Source of the DNA: Corynebacterium urealyticum
GTDB taxonomy: Bacteria > Actinomycetota > Actinomycetes > Mycobacteriales > Mycobacteriaceae
Direction: 5' to 3'
DNA length: 52,297 nucleotides
Assembly (NCBI GenBank): GCA_020741275.1
Contig: DYZK01000114.1
Location: 1 to 52,297 of the forward strand
A model generated the notes under the pieces. That model made no database searches. It was not told the origin of the DNA and saw only the letters and a list, made by a program, of their open reading frames with translations. Made by a program: the position numbers and the translations under genes. This document shows, one piece after another, positions 26,890 to 35,037 of this stretch (the stretch's first letter is position 1; each line of letters begins with the position of its first letter).

Positions 26890-28474
26890 CGGCCTTCGGC
26901 CACGGCTCGGCCTGCTCTTCCGGCATGCCGGGCGCGAAGCCCAAGGTGGCGCGTAGCGCGAACCACATCACCAGCCCGATGGCGATGACCCACCACAGAA
27001 CGTAGAGCCGGTTGTTGCCGCCGCCGTCGAACATGAAGCACAGCACCGCGCTCAACCAGGCCACGATAAACACCGCCCGGCGGTCGCGGATGCACACGCC
27101 CACGATCACCAGTGGTGCGACGTAATACCAGGGCAGCACCACCGAGTTGAACACGCAGGTCACCGCGTAGGCCAAGGTGGCACCCAGCAGGGCGCGGCGG
27201 ATGTCGTGGCGGAAGAGCCACCACACCACGACCAGGCCGATCAGCATGATGACCATCGAGATCGGCCGGAAGATGCCGACCAGGACATTGAAGCCGATGT
27301 CGTCGTTGATGCGGGAGATGAAGGGCTCCAGGGTACTGGCCAGCATCGTGGGGGCAGCCAGCGGATTGATCACCTTCGAGTTGCCGGACATCTCCGCGAT
27401 CCAGCCCCAGGTCTGCCCCGAGGCCCAGGTGATGGCGAACATGACGGCCACGACAATCGCCACGGAGCTGATACCCGTCCACAGCAATGCGGCGAACCGG
27501 GCGCCGGTCTCCTTGATCCAGCCACCGGGCGCGGGCCCGGCGATACGGGCCACGGCGATCCAGACCAGGAACGGCAGAGCGATCGCGGCAGTGGCTTTCA
27601 AAGCCACGCCGACCGCAATCAGCACGCTGCCCAGCAGCAGCCCGGGGACGGGGCGCAGCCGCAGGCTCGCCAGAATCCCGAGCATCACCAGCGCCATCAT
27701 CATCGACTCGGTGTGCAGTCCGCCGATGAGATGCAGGATCACCAGGGGATTGGCCACCCCCAGCCACACCGCTAGGTCGGGGTCGCTGCCGAGTTCGGAG
27801 GCTAGACGGCGCACCACCCAGATCAGTGCCAGGAAGGCGACCAAGGTCAGCAACTTGAATGCGAAGATCCCGGCGGTGACGTTATCCCCGGTGATCGTGG
27901 TGACACCCTTGCCCAGCCACAGGTGGCCGGGGCCGTACGGGGTGGTGGTGTTGCGCCAGTCGGCAGAGACCTCGTAGAGCATCGGACCCGGGTTGGCCGC
28001 CGCACCCACCCGGTAGGCATCCAATCCCTCCTTCGCGAGTGCCCCCTGCATCAAATAGGAGTAAATATCGCGGCTCATCAACGGTGCTGCCAGCACCATC
28101 GGTCCGATCCACGCGGCGATCGCCCGCTGCGGCAAGGCGTGCCCGCGCCGGAGCACGAGCCCGCCGACGATCGCCCAACTGAGCACCAGCAGCGCAATGC
28201 CCACCCAGAACACGACGGAGAAGATTCCCGCCATGTGCCCGAAGGCCAGCCAATCCAGGCCGAGAGCTTGCACGATGCCGCCGCGTTCGCGGGTCGCGCC
28301 CACCGTGTAGGAACACAGCGTGAGAATCACTGAGCCGATCAGACCCATGCGGATCGCGCTGCCCATGCTTTGAGCCCGCAGCCACGCAGTGGGGCGGGCA
28401 ATGACGGGGTGCCCAGTGAAAGGTCGGTCGGTCGCGACGGGCTGGTCCTGCGACTCCTTCAATTGCATGCTCAT
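26789..28474 (-). CDS. mptA: Alpha-(1->6)-mannosyltransferase MptA
   Basis: 561-aa GT-C polyprenyl-phosphomannose-dependent mannosyltransferase with a dozen or more hydrophobic segments, which extends the lipomannan core on the outer face of the membrane. The loop after the third or so helix holds the motif LMSRDIYSYLMQG with the catalytic Asp. The C-terminal ~45 residues are hydrophilic and Pro/Ala/Glu-rich; the last 33 or so are encoded antisense to the conserved C-terminus of the Rv2175c homologue. The start overlaps the stop of the crtI-like gene by 4 nt, so idsA, crtI and mptA form one operon. Confidence 0.9.
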   Translation of the reverse strand: MSMQLKESQDQPVATDRPFTGHPVIARPTAWLRAQSMGSAIRMGLIGSVILTLCSYTVGATRERGGIVQALGLDWLAFGHMAGIFSVVFWVGIALLVLSWAIVGGLVLRRGHALPQRAIAAWIGPMVLAAPLMSRDIYSYLMQGALAKEGLDAYRVGAAANPGPMLYEVSADWRNTTTPYGPGHLWLGKGVTTITGDNVTAGIFAFKLLTLVAFLALIWVVRRLASELGSDPDLAVWLGVANPLVILHLIGGLHTESMMMALVMLGILASLRLRPVPGLLLGSVLIAVGVALKATAAIALPFLVWIAVARIAGPAPGGWIKETGARFAALLWTGISSVAIVVAVMFAITWASGQTWGWIAEMSGNSKVINPLAAPTMLASTLEPFISRINDDIGFNVLVGIFRPISMVIMLIGLVVVWWLFRHDIRRALLGATLAYAVTCVFNSVVLPWYYVAPLVIVGVCIRDRRAVFIVAWLSAVLCFMFDGGGNNRLYVLWWVIAIGLVMWFALRATLGFAPGMPEEQAEPWPKAAKSAPSPGPGGEPREPSARAAHQPAGPAGSRPQ

Positions 28475-30159
28475 CGGATGGAACCTCCGCCAATAATCCT
28501 GCGTGCCGCCAAAGAGCCGGAAAGTAGCGTGGTTGGTACGCCCACACCTGGGGTAGTGGACGAGCCAGCCAGAACCACGTTCTCCAGGCCTGCCACCGGA
28601 TAATTACGCGGCCTGAAGGGGCCGGTCTGCGCAACGGTATGGGCCAACCCGAACGGCGAGCCTCCGCCATGGCCCTGCTGTTGCCAGAACCGAGGGGTAT
28701 CGATCCTGGCCACCGACAGGTGTTCCTGCAGACCAGTAAAGCCTCGCCCCTCCAACACTCCCAGCAGCTCCTTGACGTAATTCTCGGCGATCGCTTCCCA
28801 ATCCACGCCCGCCCGGTCCAGGTTTGGCGCCGGGGCGAGAATGCTCACCGGCTCGACCGTTCGGCCATCCTCGGTGTGGATCAGCCGCTCGGGGGTCGTC
28901 ACCGCTGGGCGGGTCACTAGCAGCGATGGGTCCGACATGAGTCCCGCTCGACCGCGTGGGGCGGTGAGCTCGGCGAAGGTCTCGTCCCACGCCTCGCCGA
29001 AGCTGATGGTGTGGTGGTGGCCGCCTGCGTCTGCACCCGGCCATGCCGCGGTGACGTCCACCGGGATGCTGCCATGCACGACGACTGCGGAGGGGGACCA
29101 ATTCGGCTTCCGTCCCGCAAGTCGTGCCGGAAAGCCCAATAGTTCCTCCACGACGGGCAGATCCGCGGCGACGATGACGGCATCCGCGACCACCTGCTCG
29201 CCGTCGGCGGTTCGGATCCCCGTGGCGCGCGCACCGTCGTGGACGATGCGGTCCACCCGGGTGTTGCAGCGCAACTCCCCGCCAGCCAGGCGAAAGGCCC
29301 TGGCCAGGGTCTCGGGAACGTCCCCCATGCCAAAGCGCGGGTAGAACACACCCATGGTCGTGTCCATATGGGAGATCACCCCATAGACCGCCCGGGCCTT
29401 CGCTGGGGCCACGCCAGCGTAAAGGGCTTGGAAGCTGAACACTCGGGCTAGCTCTTCGTCCCCCAGGTGGCGGGAGGTGCGTTTACCCAGGCTGCCGAAC
29501 GCGCCGAGTTCCACGAGGTCCGCCATGTCATTGGCGGTGGCAGGGGTCGCAACGGCGTCGAGGGCGGAATCGAAATCTGCGCCGATGAAGGATTCGAATG
29601 AAGCGTCGAAGATCCTGCCGATCCACCGGCGGTGCTGGCGGTATCCCCGGGCAAGCCGGTCGGTATCCGTGCTGTCGGCGCCGTACTTCCCAGCGGCGAA
29701 GCGACGAACCTCGTGCTCCATCGTGTCGCCATCCGGGTAGACATCGAGCTCGCGGCCGCTGGCGAACATCGCGTGATACGCCGGGCGCAGCTTGCGGTAT
29801 GCCCATCCAACCTCTTCGGCGCCCACCCCCAGATGCAGCAGCAGGTTATCCACCAGATCCGGCATCGTCAGCACCGTCGCCCCGGTGTCGGCGTAGAACT
29901 CGCCGTGGTCGCTGCGCAGCCGCTCTGTCCGGCAGCGGCCCCCGACCTCGGAGTTCGCCTCAACCAACGTCACCTGCTTGCCCGCGGCCTGTAGCCGGCA
30001 CGCGGCCGCCAAACCGGATAGTCCCGCACCCACGACAATGACGGACTCGACATCCCCAGGGACCCGGGCACGTGTTGTTGGGCGGGTGGTTGGAACGATC
30101 ATCCGGCGCGTGGCGGCGAGAACCTGGCGAGGGGAGGGGATCGCGCTAAAAATCGGCAT
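28471..30159 (-). CDS. Phytoene desaturase family (CrtI-like) FAD-dependent oxidoreductase
   Basis: 562 aa. N-terminal FAD-binding Rossmann motif GAGLSGLAAACRLQAAG (about 44-60) ending in VEA, GGRC.TE afterwards, and the C-terminal CrtI signature with GSSTTPGVGVPTTLLSG. Family members desaturate C30/C40 polyprenes to coloured carotenoids, or act on related isoprenoids. It lies 3 nt after idsA and overlaps mptA by 4 nt. No phytoene synthase (crtB) or cyclase is adjacent. Substrate is therefore unknown: GGPP-derived phytoene made elsewhere is the simplest idea. ATG at 30159 was chosen; ATG about 19 codons later is possible. Confidence 0.88.
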   Translation of the reverse strand: MPIFSAIPSPRQVLAATRRMIVPTTRPTTRARVPGDVESVIVVGAGLSGLAAACRLQAAGKQVTLVEANSEVGGRCRTERLRSDHGEFYADTGATVLTMPDLVDNLLLHLGVGAEEVGWAYRKLRPAYHAMFASGRELDVYPDGDTMEHEVRRFAAGKYGADSTDTDRLARGYRQHRRWIGRIFDASFESFIGADFDSALDAVATPATANDMADLVELGAFGSLGKRTSRHLGDEELARVFSFQALYAGVAPAKARAVYGVISHMDTTMGVFYPRFGMGDVPETLARAFRLAGGELRCNTRVDRIVHDGARATGIRTADGEQVVADAVIVAADLPVVEELLGFPARLAGRKPNWSPSAVVVHGSIPVDVTAAWPGADAGGHHHTISFGEAWDETFAELTAPRGRAGLMSDPSLLVTRPAVTTPERLIHTEDGRTVEPVSILAPAPNLDRAGVDWEAIAENYVKELLGVLEGRGFTGLQEHLSVARIDTPRFWQQQGHGGGSPFGLAHTVAQTGPFRPRNYPVAGLENVVLAGSSTTPGVGVPTTLLSGSLAARRIIGGGSIR

Positions 30160-30162
30160 GCC

Positions 30163-31347
30163 CTAGAACCTCCGGTCGCTCAGCAAACGTGCGAAGGCCA
30201 CGAGCTCCTCGCTGATGCTGCCTTCCAACCAGGACTCCTCAACCAGAGAGATGGCCCGCTCGGACAGGTCGTTGATCTTGTTCTCGATCTGCTGCGCTGC
30301 CCCGCAGTCCTGAATGATCTGGCGCATCCGGTCGATCTGCTCCGCAGTGTGCTCCGCCGCGCCGGGCAACGGGCCGAAATCTTCCCGCAGGCGGGCAAGC
30401 TGCGCCGGGCTGCACTCCGCGAAAGCGGTATTCACCAATACCGTTCGCTTTCCGGTGCGTAGATCATCCCCGCTTGGTTTGCCGGTCACGGTCGGGTCTC
30501 CAAAGACGCCCAGCTGGTCGTCCCGAAGCTGGAAAGCTTGCCCCACCAGCGTTCCGTACTCCAGGAGCAGCTCGATCGTGCGCTCATCAGCGCCTGCCAG
30601 GGCCGCTCCGATGTGCAGCGGGCGGGCGACGGTGTAGCTGGCAGTCTTGAAGTTGATCACCTGCATGGCATCCGCGATCGACTCGCTCCCGTTATTTTCC
30701 AGCGCGATGTCTAGCTGCTGACCGGCGATCACCTCGGTACGCATCGCGCGCCATGGGGCCCGCACGCGCTCGACAATCGATGGGCTCAGACCGGCGGTGG
30801 CAAGCAGGTCATCTGCCCAGCTCAACGCGAGGTCACCGGCCAGAATGGCCTGGCTGATGCCGTAGTGATCCGAGGACCCAAACCAGCCGCGTTCACGGTG
30901 CTGGCTTTCGAACACTCGGTGGGTGGTGGGGTTACCTCGGCGGGTATCGGACTCGTCGATGATGTCGTCGTGGATCAACGCACACGCCTGAACGAACTCG
31001 AGGGCGCTGAGAGCCAGCAGTACGCTCGCCGGGTCGACGTCCTGAATGCTGCTGTTATCTGCCCCACCGCCTTCCAAACCGGCGCGGAAACCAGCCCAGG
31101 CGAAAGTTGGTCGGACACGCTTTCCGCCGCCCAAGACAAAGCCCCGCAACACCGCCATGGCGTCATTGAACTCGGGCGCGATCACGGAAAACTCGGCCGC
31201 ACTGTGGTCAAAGTAGGCGTCCAGGGCACGGTCGACAGCAGCCGGAACGTCCTTAAGCGGAGCGCGCAGGTGCCAACTAAAGAGCTGGTTCGCGACGGGT
31301 GGCTGGGAGATCCTCGACAGCCCATGCGGGGAGGACGGAGTGGTCAC
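30163..31347 (-). CDS. idsA: Geranylgeranyl diphosphate synthase (IdsA type)
   Basis: About 394 aa trans-isoprenyl diphosphate synthase making C20 (or C15) diphosphates. First aspartate-rich motif DDIIDESDTRRG, GGGKRVRP upstream, second motif region RDDQLGVFGD with GKPSGDDLRTGK. The GTG at 31347 has AAAGG about 10 nt upstream; GTG 31356 and ATG 31404 are also in frame and a TAGACT hexamer (plus-strand 31449-31454) may be the -10. First gene of idsA-crtI-mptA; divergent from metF. Products feed carotenoids and polyprenyl lipids, including carriers used by wall glycosyltransferases. Confidence 0.92.
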   Translation of the reverse strand: MTTPSSPHGLSRISQPPVANQLFSWHLRAPLKDVPAAVDRALDAYFDHSAAEFSVIAPEFNDAMAVLRGFVLGGGKRVRPTFAWAGFRAGLEGGGADNSSIQDVDPASVLLALSALEFVQACALIHDDIIDESDTRRGNPTTHRVFESQHRERGWFGSSDHYGISQAILAGDLALSWADDLLATAGLSPSIVERVRAPWRAMRTEVIAGQQLDIALENNGSESIADAMQVINFKTASYTVARPLHIGAALAGADERTIELLLEYGTLVGQAFQLRDDQLGVFGDPTVTGKPSGDDLRTGKRTVLVNTAFAECSPAQLARLREDFGPLPGAAEHTAEQIDRMRQIIQDCGAAQQIENKINDLSERAISLVEESWLEGSISEELVAFARLLSDRRF

Positions 31348-31560
31348 AGAGAGCACACCTTTCGGGGCAGTGGGCGGGGCGGGGCGTGGACGCTGAGTAA
31401 ACATCGCACGCAGAGCCCTGCTTCAAAGGTTCGATCTTGTGCCTCATAGTCTAAAGGTCGCTGCAGACACCGGCGAACAGGCGCAACCGGGGCGGGGTCG
31501 GATAGGCGAGTGGGGGTGGGGGAACCCGACATGGCGCGAGTGTTAGCCCAGAACACGACC

Positions 31561-31576
31561 TAGACAGAGATGTCTA
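31561..31576. promoter_or_regulatory. McbR-type operator of metF
   Basis: TAGACAGAGATGTCTA, a perfect match to the TAGAC-N6-GTCTA inverted repeat described for McbR, the repressor of methionine and sulfur metabolism in corynebacteria. It lies directly upstream of the metF -10 (31578-31583), so bound repressor would exclude RNA polymerase. Confidence 0.78.
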
Positions 31577-31577
31577 C

Positions 31578-31583
31578 TATGAT
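31578..31583 (+). promoter_or_regulatory. -10 element of a leaderless metF promoter
   Basis: TATGAT followed by 7 nt (TTCCTTC) and ATG 31591. No Shine-Dalgarno precedes this ATG. The alternative ATG at 31570 lies inside the operator. Confidence 0.65.
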
Positions 31584-31590
31584 TTCCTTC

Positions 31591-32616
31591 ATGTCTGCAT
31601 CCAACCCCCACGATCACCACGAGAAGGCCTCACCGCTGCCCGGCACACCACCACAGCCCACGTTGCAGGTTCCAGTGAGCGAAGCTATCCGCGGCTACAG
31701 CCCCGGCAAGATCCCGTTCTCCGTCGAATTCATGCCACCGCGCGACGACGCCGCCCAAACCCGGCTGTGGAACGCTGCGGAGGCCTTCCACGACCTCGGC
31801 GTGAGCTTCGCCTCCATCACCTACGGGGCCGGTGGCTTCACCCGGGAGCGCACGATGGAGGTCGCCCAACAGCTGGCGGCGAAGCCGCTGACCACCCTCA
31901 TGCACCTCACCCTGGTGGACCACTCGGCCGAAGAGCTGCGCGCCATGCTCCAGGACTACGCCCGCCGCGGCATGACGAACGTTCTCGCGCTGCGCGGCGA
32001 CCCGCCGGGCGACCCACTCGGGACATGGCAGCCCACGCCCGGCGGGCTGAACTATGCCTCCGACCTCATCGAGCTGATCCGAAACACACCGGAGTGCGAG
32101 AACTTCGATATCGGTATCGCCAGCTTCCCAGAGGGGCACTACCGCGCCGAGGATCTGGAGCAGGACACGCAGGTGACCCTGCACAAGCTCCGTCTGGGCG
32201 CGGACTACTCGATTACCCAGATGTTCTTCGACGTGGAGAACTACCTCCGGCTGCGCGATAGGCTCGCCGCCGCCGACCCGGTTCATGGGGCAAAGCCCGT
32301 GATTCCGGGACTCATGCCGATCACATCGATCCGTTCCGTGCGCCGCCAAATGGAATTGGCGGGTGGCGAGGTCCCCGTGAAGATCCTCGAGCGCCTGGAA
32401 AAGGCCGCTGCTGGCGATGAAGTCGCCAACCGTGATGCGGTCCGCGAGGTCGGCATTAATATCACCACCGAGATGAGTGAGCGTCTCATCGCGGAGGGTG
32501 CGCCGAACCTGCACTTCATGACGATGAATAATGTGCGAGCGACCCAGGACGTGCTGCACAACCTGGGGATGGCGCCGGCGTGGGGGCCGGGCTACGGCCA
32601 GGATATGGTTCGCTAG
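31591..32616 (+). CDS. metF: 5,10-methylenetetrahydrofolate reductase
   Basis: 341 aa FAD-dependent TIM-barrel enzyme that makes 5-methyl-THF for methionine synthesis. Typical segments: FSVEFMPPRDD (catalytic Glu), SITYGAGGFTRERT, LALRGDPPG, DIGIASFPEGHYR, and ITQMFFDVENYLRL. The start ATG 31591 is chosen from the -10/operator layout; the ATG 21 nt earlier would overlap the McbR-type box. It is divergent from the isoprenoid operon and convergent with the GNAT gene. Confidence 0.95.
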   Translation: MSASNPHDHHEKASPLPGTPPQPTLQVPVSEAIRGYSPGKIPFSVEFMPPRDDAAQTRLWNAAEAFHDLGVSFASITYGAGGFTRERTMEVAQQLAAKPLTTLMHLTLVDHSAEELRAMLQDYARRGMTNVLALRGDPPGDPLGTWQPTPGGLNYASDLIELIRNTPECENFDIGIASFPEGHYRAEDLEQDTQVTLHKLRLGADYSITQMFFDVENYLRLRDRLAAADPVHGAKPVIPGLMPITSIRSVRRQMELAGGEVPVKILERLEKAAAGDEVANRDAVREVGINITTEMSERLIAEGAPNLHFMTMNNVRATQDVLHNLGMAPAWGPGYGQDMVR

Positions 32617-32702
32617 CTCGCGGGGGGGAGCGTCTACCAGCGTGGCCGCCCCGTGGGGGTGGGGCAGTCACAGGCGGGGCTGATCCCAAACGGTGCGTGG
32701 GG

Positions 32703-33386
32703 CTAGTCTGCTGCCCGGTCTTCGCCTGACGCTGGTTCCGGCACCGTGGTGGGGCTGACTTGGGGGTTGTGCAGGCGCTTGCGAAGAATGCCGAAGGGGC
32801 GGGGGTCACCGGGGAAGTGGTGTTCTCGCAGCAGATCAGTGAAGCCCAAGCTGCGGTAGAGGTGCCACGCATGATTGTTCTCACCGGGCACCTCCGGGGT
32901 GGAAAGCATCGCATCTCGGGTCGGCAGGATGCCCAAGACTTCCGTTAGTAGCCGCGTGCCGATACCAGACCCCTGAAAGTGCGGGAGAACATGAATCTCC
33001 GAAATCTCGGTGTAGTTCGCCAACGTTTCGGTGACTTCCTCCGGCGGCATTCCCGCAGCCAGCAGGCCGTAGCTGACCTGCTGGTACCACCAGGTTCCCC
33101 GGCTGCCCTGGAATCCAAAGCACACACCCACGATCTTCTGCGCTGGGTTGGATGGATCTGGCTCTTCCTGGGGTGAGTGCAGAAGCGCCACCAGGCTCGT
33201 GAAGTGTGGGTGGTTGGCGTTGCTGAGCCACAGGCTGCGGCGTTGTCGGAATGCCTCCGGCGGATAACCCATGGCCTTCAGATGCAAAGCAATAAGTTCA
33301 TCGAGGCGTCGCAGGAAGAGCGTGCGGCTGATAGGTGCGAGGGAGACGCGGTGGTCCCGGTCGGGTTGCGCGATGGGCTGGCTCAT
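32703..33386 (-). CDS. GNAT-family N-acetyltransferase
   Basis: 227 aa. Acetyl-CoA binding motif A: EIHVLPHFQGSGIGTRLL (Q/RxxGxG/A), with HAWHLYRSLGFTDLLR as motif B. The N-terminal ~90 residues form an additional helical segment (RTLFLRRLDELIALHL) and the C-terminal ~20 are low complexity. Substrate unknown. It is divergent from the HEPN gene across a region containing an SOS box located about 61-76 nt from this start as well. Confidence 0.82.
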   Translation of the reverse strand: MSQPIAQPDRDHRVSLAPISRTLFLRRLDELIALHLKAMGYPPEAFRQRRSLWLSNANHPHFTSLVALLHSPQEEPDPSNPAQKIVGVCFGFQGSRGTWWYQQVSYGLLAAGMPPEEVTETLANYTEISEIHVLPHFQGSGIGTRLLTEVLGILPTRDAMLSTPEVPGENNHAWHLYRSLGFTDLLREHHFPGDPRPFGILRKRLHNPQVSPTTVPEPASGEDRAAD

Positions 33387-33446
33387 AAAGTTATCGTCCC
33401 ACGTATCGGGCGCGGGGGTGTGCAGCGGGCGACACTAAAACTCAAT

Positions 33447-33462
33447 TAGAACAAGTGTTCGA
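33447..33462. promoter_or_regulatory. LexA (SOS) box
   Basis: TAGAACAAGTGTTCGA differs at one position from TCGAACANNTGTTCGA, the corynebacterial/Gram-positive LexA palindrome. It lies between the divergent GNAT and HEPN genes, 85 bp before the HEPN start. Confidence 0.7.
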
Positions 33463-33547
33463 ATAGCGGGCGAGGGGTGTCTGTGGCGAGCTCTAACGTC
33501 AGGGGTGAAAATTTCGAAACGGAAGTTCTGGAAAGGCGGGAGTAGCG

Positions 33548-33964
33548 ATGGCTGTGATGTCGAAGACAAGGGGGGCGCTGCGTCCCAGCCCAGTGGAATT
33601 TTTGATGCGTGCGGACGCGCAACTGGCGCAAGCCGACGAGGCATTCGAGCATGGGGATCTGCCACGGGCTGTGGTCTACGCCTATCGCGCCGGGCTGCGT
33701 GCTGCAGGTGCTGTTATCGACGCCGAGCGGCCAGCTCGCCGCAGGCTACCAGCAGGCTCGGCGTGGCTGCGCCTCCGGGCCGTGCGGCCCGATCTCTGTG
33801 GCTGGGCTGACTCCTTCGAGCAGCACGCCAGGCTGGCGGAACGGGCAGATATCGGACTCGAGCGCGACGTAGCAGACTCGGAGTTCCATCGGGTTTACTC
33901 GGATTCCGTCGAACTTCTGGAGCGTGTCCGAATGGAGCTGGGGCTTGGCCTGCAGGCTGCTTAG
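33548..33964 (+). CDS. SAV_6107-family HEPN domain protein
   Basis: 138 aa, all-helical HEPN-type protein found in actinobacteria (SAV_6107 family), function not established. N-terminal PVEFLMRADAQLAQADEAF, a central AYRAGLRAAGAVIDAERP helix and a long C-terminal helix with SDSVELLERVRMEL. HEPN proteins often act as RNases in toxin, defence or RNA-processing systems, through an Rx4-6H motif; I see no clear R..H pair except around HARLAERADI, so RNase activity is doubtful. GGGAG precedes the ATG by 5 nt. The upstream SOS box suggests damage induction. No antitoxin-like nucleotidyltransferase partner is adjacent. Confidence 0.8.
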   Translation: MAVMSKTRGALRPSPVEFLMRADAQLAQADEAFEHGDLPRAVVYAYRAGLRAAGAVIDAERPARRRLPAGSAWLRLRAVRPDLCGWADSFEQHARLAERADIGLERDVADSEFHRVYSDSVELLERVRMELGLGLQAA

Positions 33965-34031
33965 GGATTTGGGGCTGACTTAATCCTGCTCATTGGTTAG
34001 AGTGGAAACTTGAGTAGTAACCAAAACACGG

Positions 34032-34060
34032 GGAAGCCCCGCTGCGGCGGGGTGGCTTCC
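34032..34060 (+). terminator. Weak hairpin after the HEPN gene
   Basis: GGAAGCCCCGC pairs imperfectly with GCGGGGTGGCTTCC (core CCCCGC-TGCG-GCGGGG). No T-run follows, so function as a terminator is uncertain. Confidence 0.4.
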
Positions 34061-34193
34061 AGCAGACTGCGGCGTTGGCGCGATCTTCCGCCGGAGTAAA
34101 TGAAGATCTGAAGCGCGCTACAGTGGGTTATCAGGTCGCGTGCTGCATTTTTGTGGCCACGCGGAGGATCAGTAGAGGGAAACGAGGACTGTC

Positions 34194-34586
34194 ATGGCTC
34201 TCTCGGAACAAGAAAAGCAGATGCTCGCAGAGATCGAGCGGGCTTTGATCGCGGAAGATCCGCGCTTTGCTCAGGGCGGCGATGACCCGACGCCAACGGG
34301 GGTGCGTTTCGACATTCGCTCGATCTCGCTGATTATGCTCGGCATCTGCCTGCTGGTCGGCGGTATTGCTTTGGCGCAGGCCTCCCTGTGGTTCGTGATT
34401 CTGAGTGTCGCGGGCTTCTTGGTTATGCTGGGTGGCGGAATGATCGCATTGAATAACGGCGATTCGCCGGCTCCAGCGAAGAATGCGAAGTCTCGTCGGG
34501 TCTCCGCAGGTGGAGCTGTCCGTCAGGGGGATAGCGGTTTGGGGGATCGCATGGAGGATAAGTTCCGTAAGCGTTTCGAGCGCTAG
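34194..34586 (+). CDS. DUF3040 membrane protein
   Basis: 130 aa member of the actinobacterial DUF3040 family, usually found just upstream of mraZ. The N-terminal signature is MALSEQEKQMLAEIERAL, followed by RFAQ, two transmembrane helices (about 43-60 and 64-82) and a basic C-terminal tail ending in DKFRKRFER. Function unknown; its fixed place before the division cluster suggests an envelope or division role. GAGGAC lies 6 nt before the ATG. It is monocistronic, with a perfect terminator. Confidence 0.88.
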   Translation: MALSEQEKQMLAEIERALIAEDPRFAQGGDDPTPTGVRFDIRSISLIMLGICLLVGGIALAQASLWFVILSVAGFLVMLGGGMIALNNGDSPAPAKNAKSRRVSAGGAVRQGDSGLGDRMEDKFRKRFER

Positions 34587-34620
34587 TTTCCGTCAGTGAA
34601 ATAGCGCGACACAGCCTGAC

Positions 34621-34648
34621 AACCCTCGCCATATGGCGAGGGTTTTTT
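34621..34648 (+). terminator. DUF3040 gene terminator
   Basis: AACCCTCGCC-ATAT-GGCGAGGGTT followed by TTTT: a textbook rho-independent terminator that separates this gene from the dcw cluster. Confidence 0.95.
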
Positions 34649-35037
34649 CGTGCCCTTTTCCGTATCCCCACTTTCACCCACTATTGGCGTGATCGGGCTC
34701 GGAATGGCGCATTTTAAGGTCAGAGTCACCGAGGAAGGCCTTATTTTCGGCGGGTGCGGCTCATCTTTCGAAGGTGAGAAGTTCACGCTCCCCACCTGCT
34801 TCTGCGGTGAACCCGCAGGTTGTTTCGCTAACCTCAGAAAAACCCGCCTAAAAACGTCCGCTGGGTGGTTAAGGTGGCGCAAGGTGGGGTAAAGTGGGGC
34901 GCGTTGGCGATTGAGGGGGCTTCCTGAACCCAGGTAGCCCGCGGGTCCAGGTCGGACGCACCGCAAGAGCCACACACAACTTCACAGCGAAAACATGGCA
35001 TGGCTGCACGAGGAAACGGCGAAAGGGGTCACAAGAC
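34649..35037 (+). promoter_or_regulatory. Promoter and leader region of the dcw cluster
   Basis: 389-bp gene-free stretch before mraZ. It contains a hairpin CTGCGG-TGAAC-CCGCAG (34802-34818), three phased MraZ-type repeats (34871-34900) and a TAAAGT hexamer (34890-34895) that may be the -10, embedded in those repeats. The transcribed leader would be about 135 nt. No small ORF is convincing. Confidence 0.55.
34871..34900 (+). promoter_or_regulatory. MraZ-type operator, three 10-bp repeats
   Basis: AAGGTGGCGC / AAGGTGGGGT / AAAGTGGGGC, three consecutive decamers. MraZ regulators in other bacteria bind AAAGTG- or TGGG-type repeats with a 10-bp period upstream of their own operon. A weaker fourth unit may precede at 34861 (CTGGGTGGTT). 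Confidence 0.72.

Noticed and set aside
31570..31590. metF starting at the first ATG (31570)
   Set aside because: This ATG lies within the TAGAC-N6-GTCTA box and before the -10; the ATG at 31591 fits the promoter.
34649..34892. Small plus-strand frame before mraZ
   Set aside because: It begins right at the terminator of the DUF3040 gene, lacks an RBS and overlaps the operator repeats; its Cys-rich translation matches nothing I recognise.
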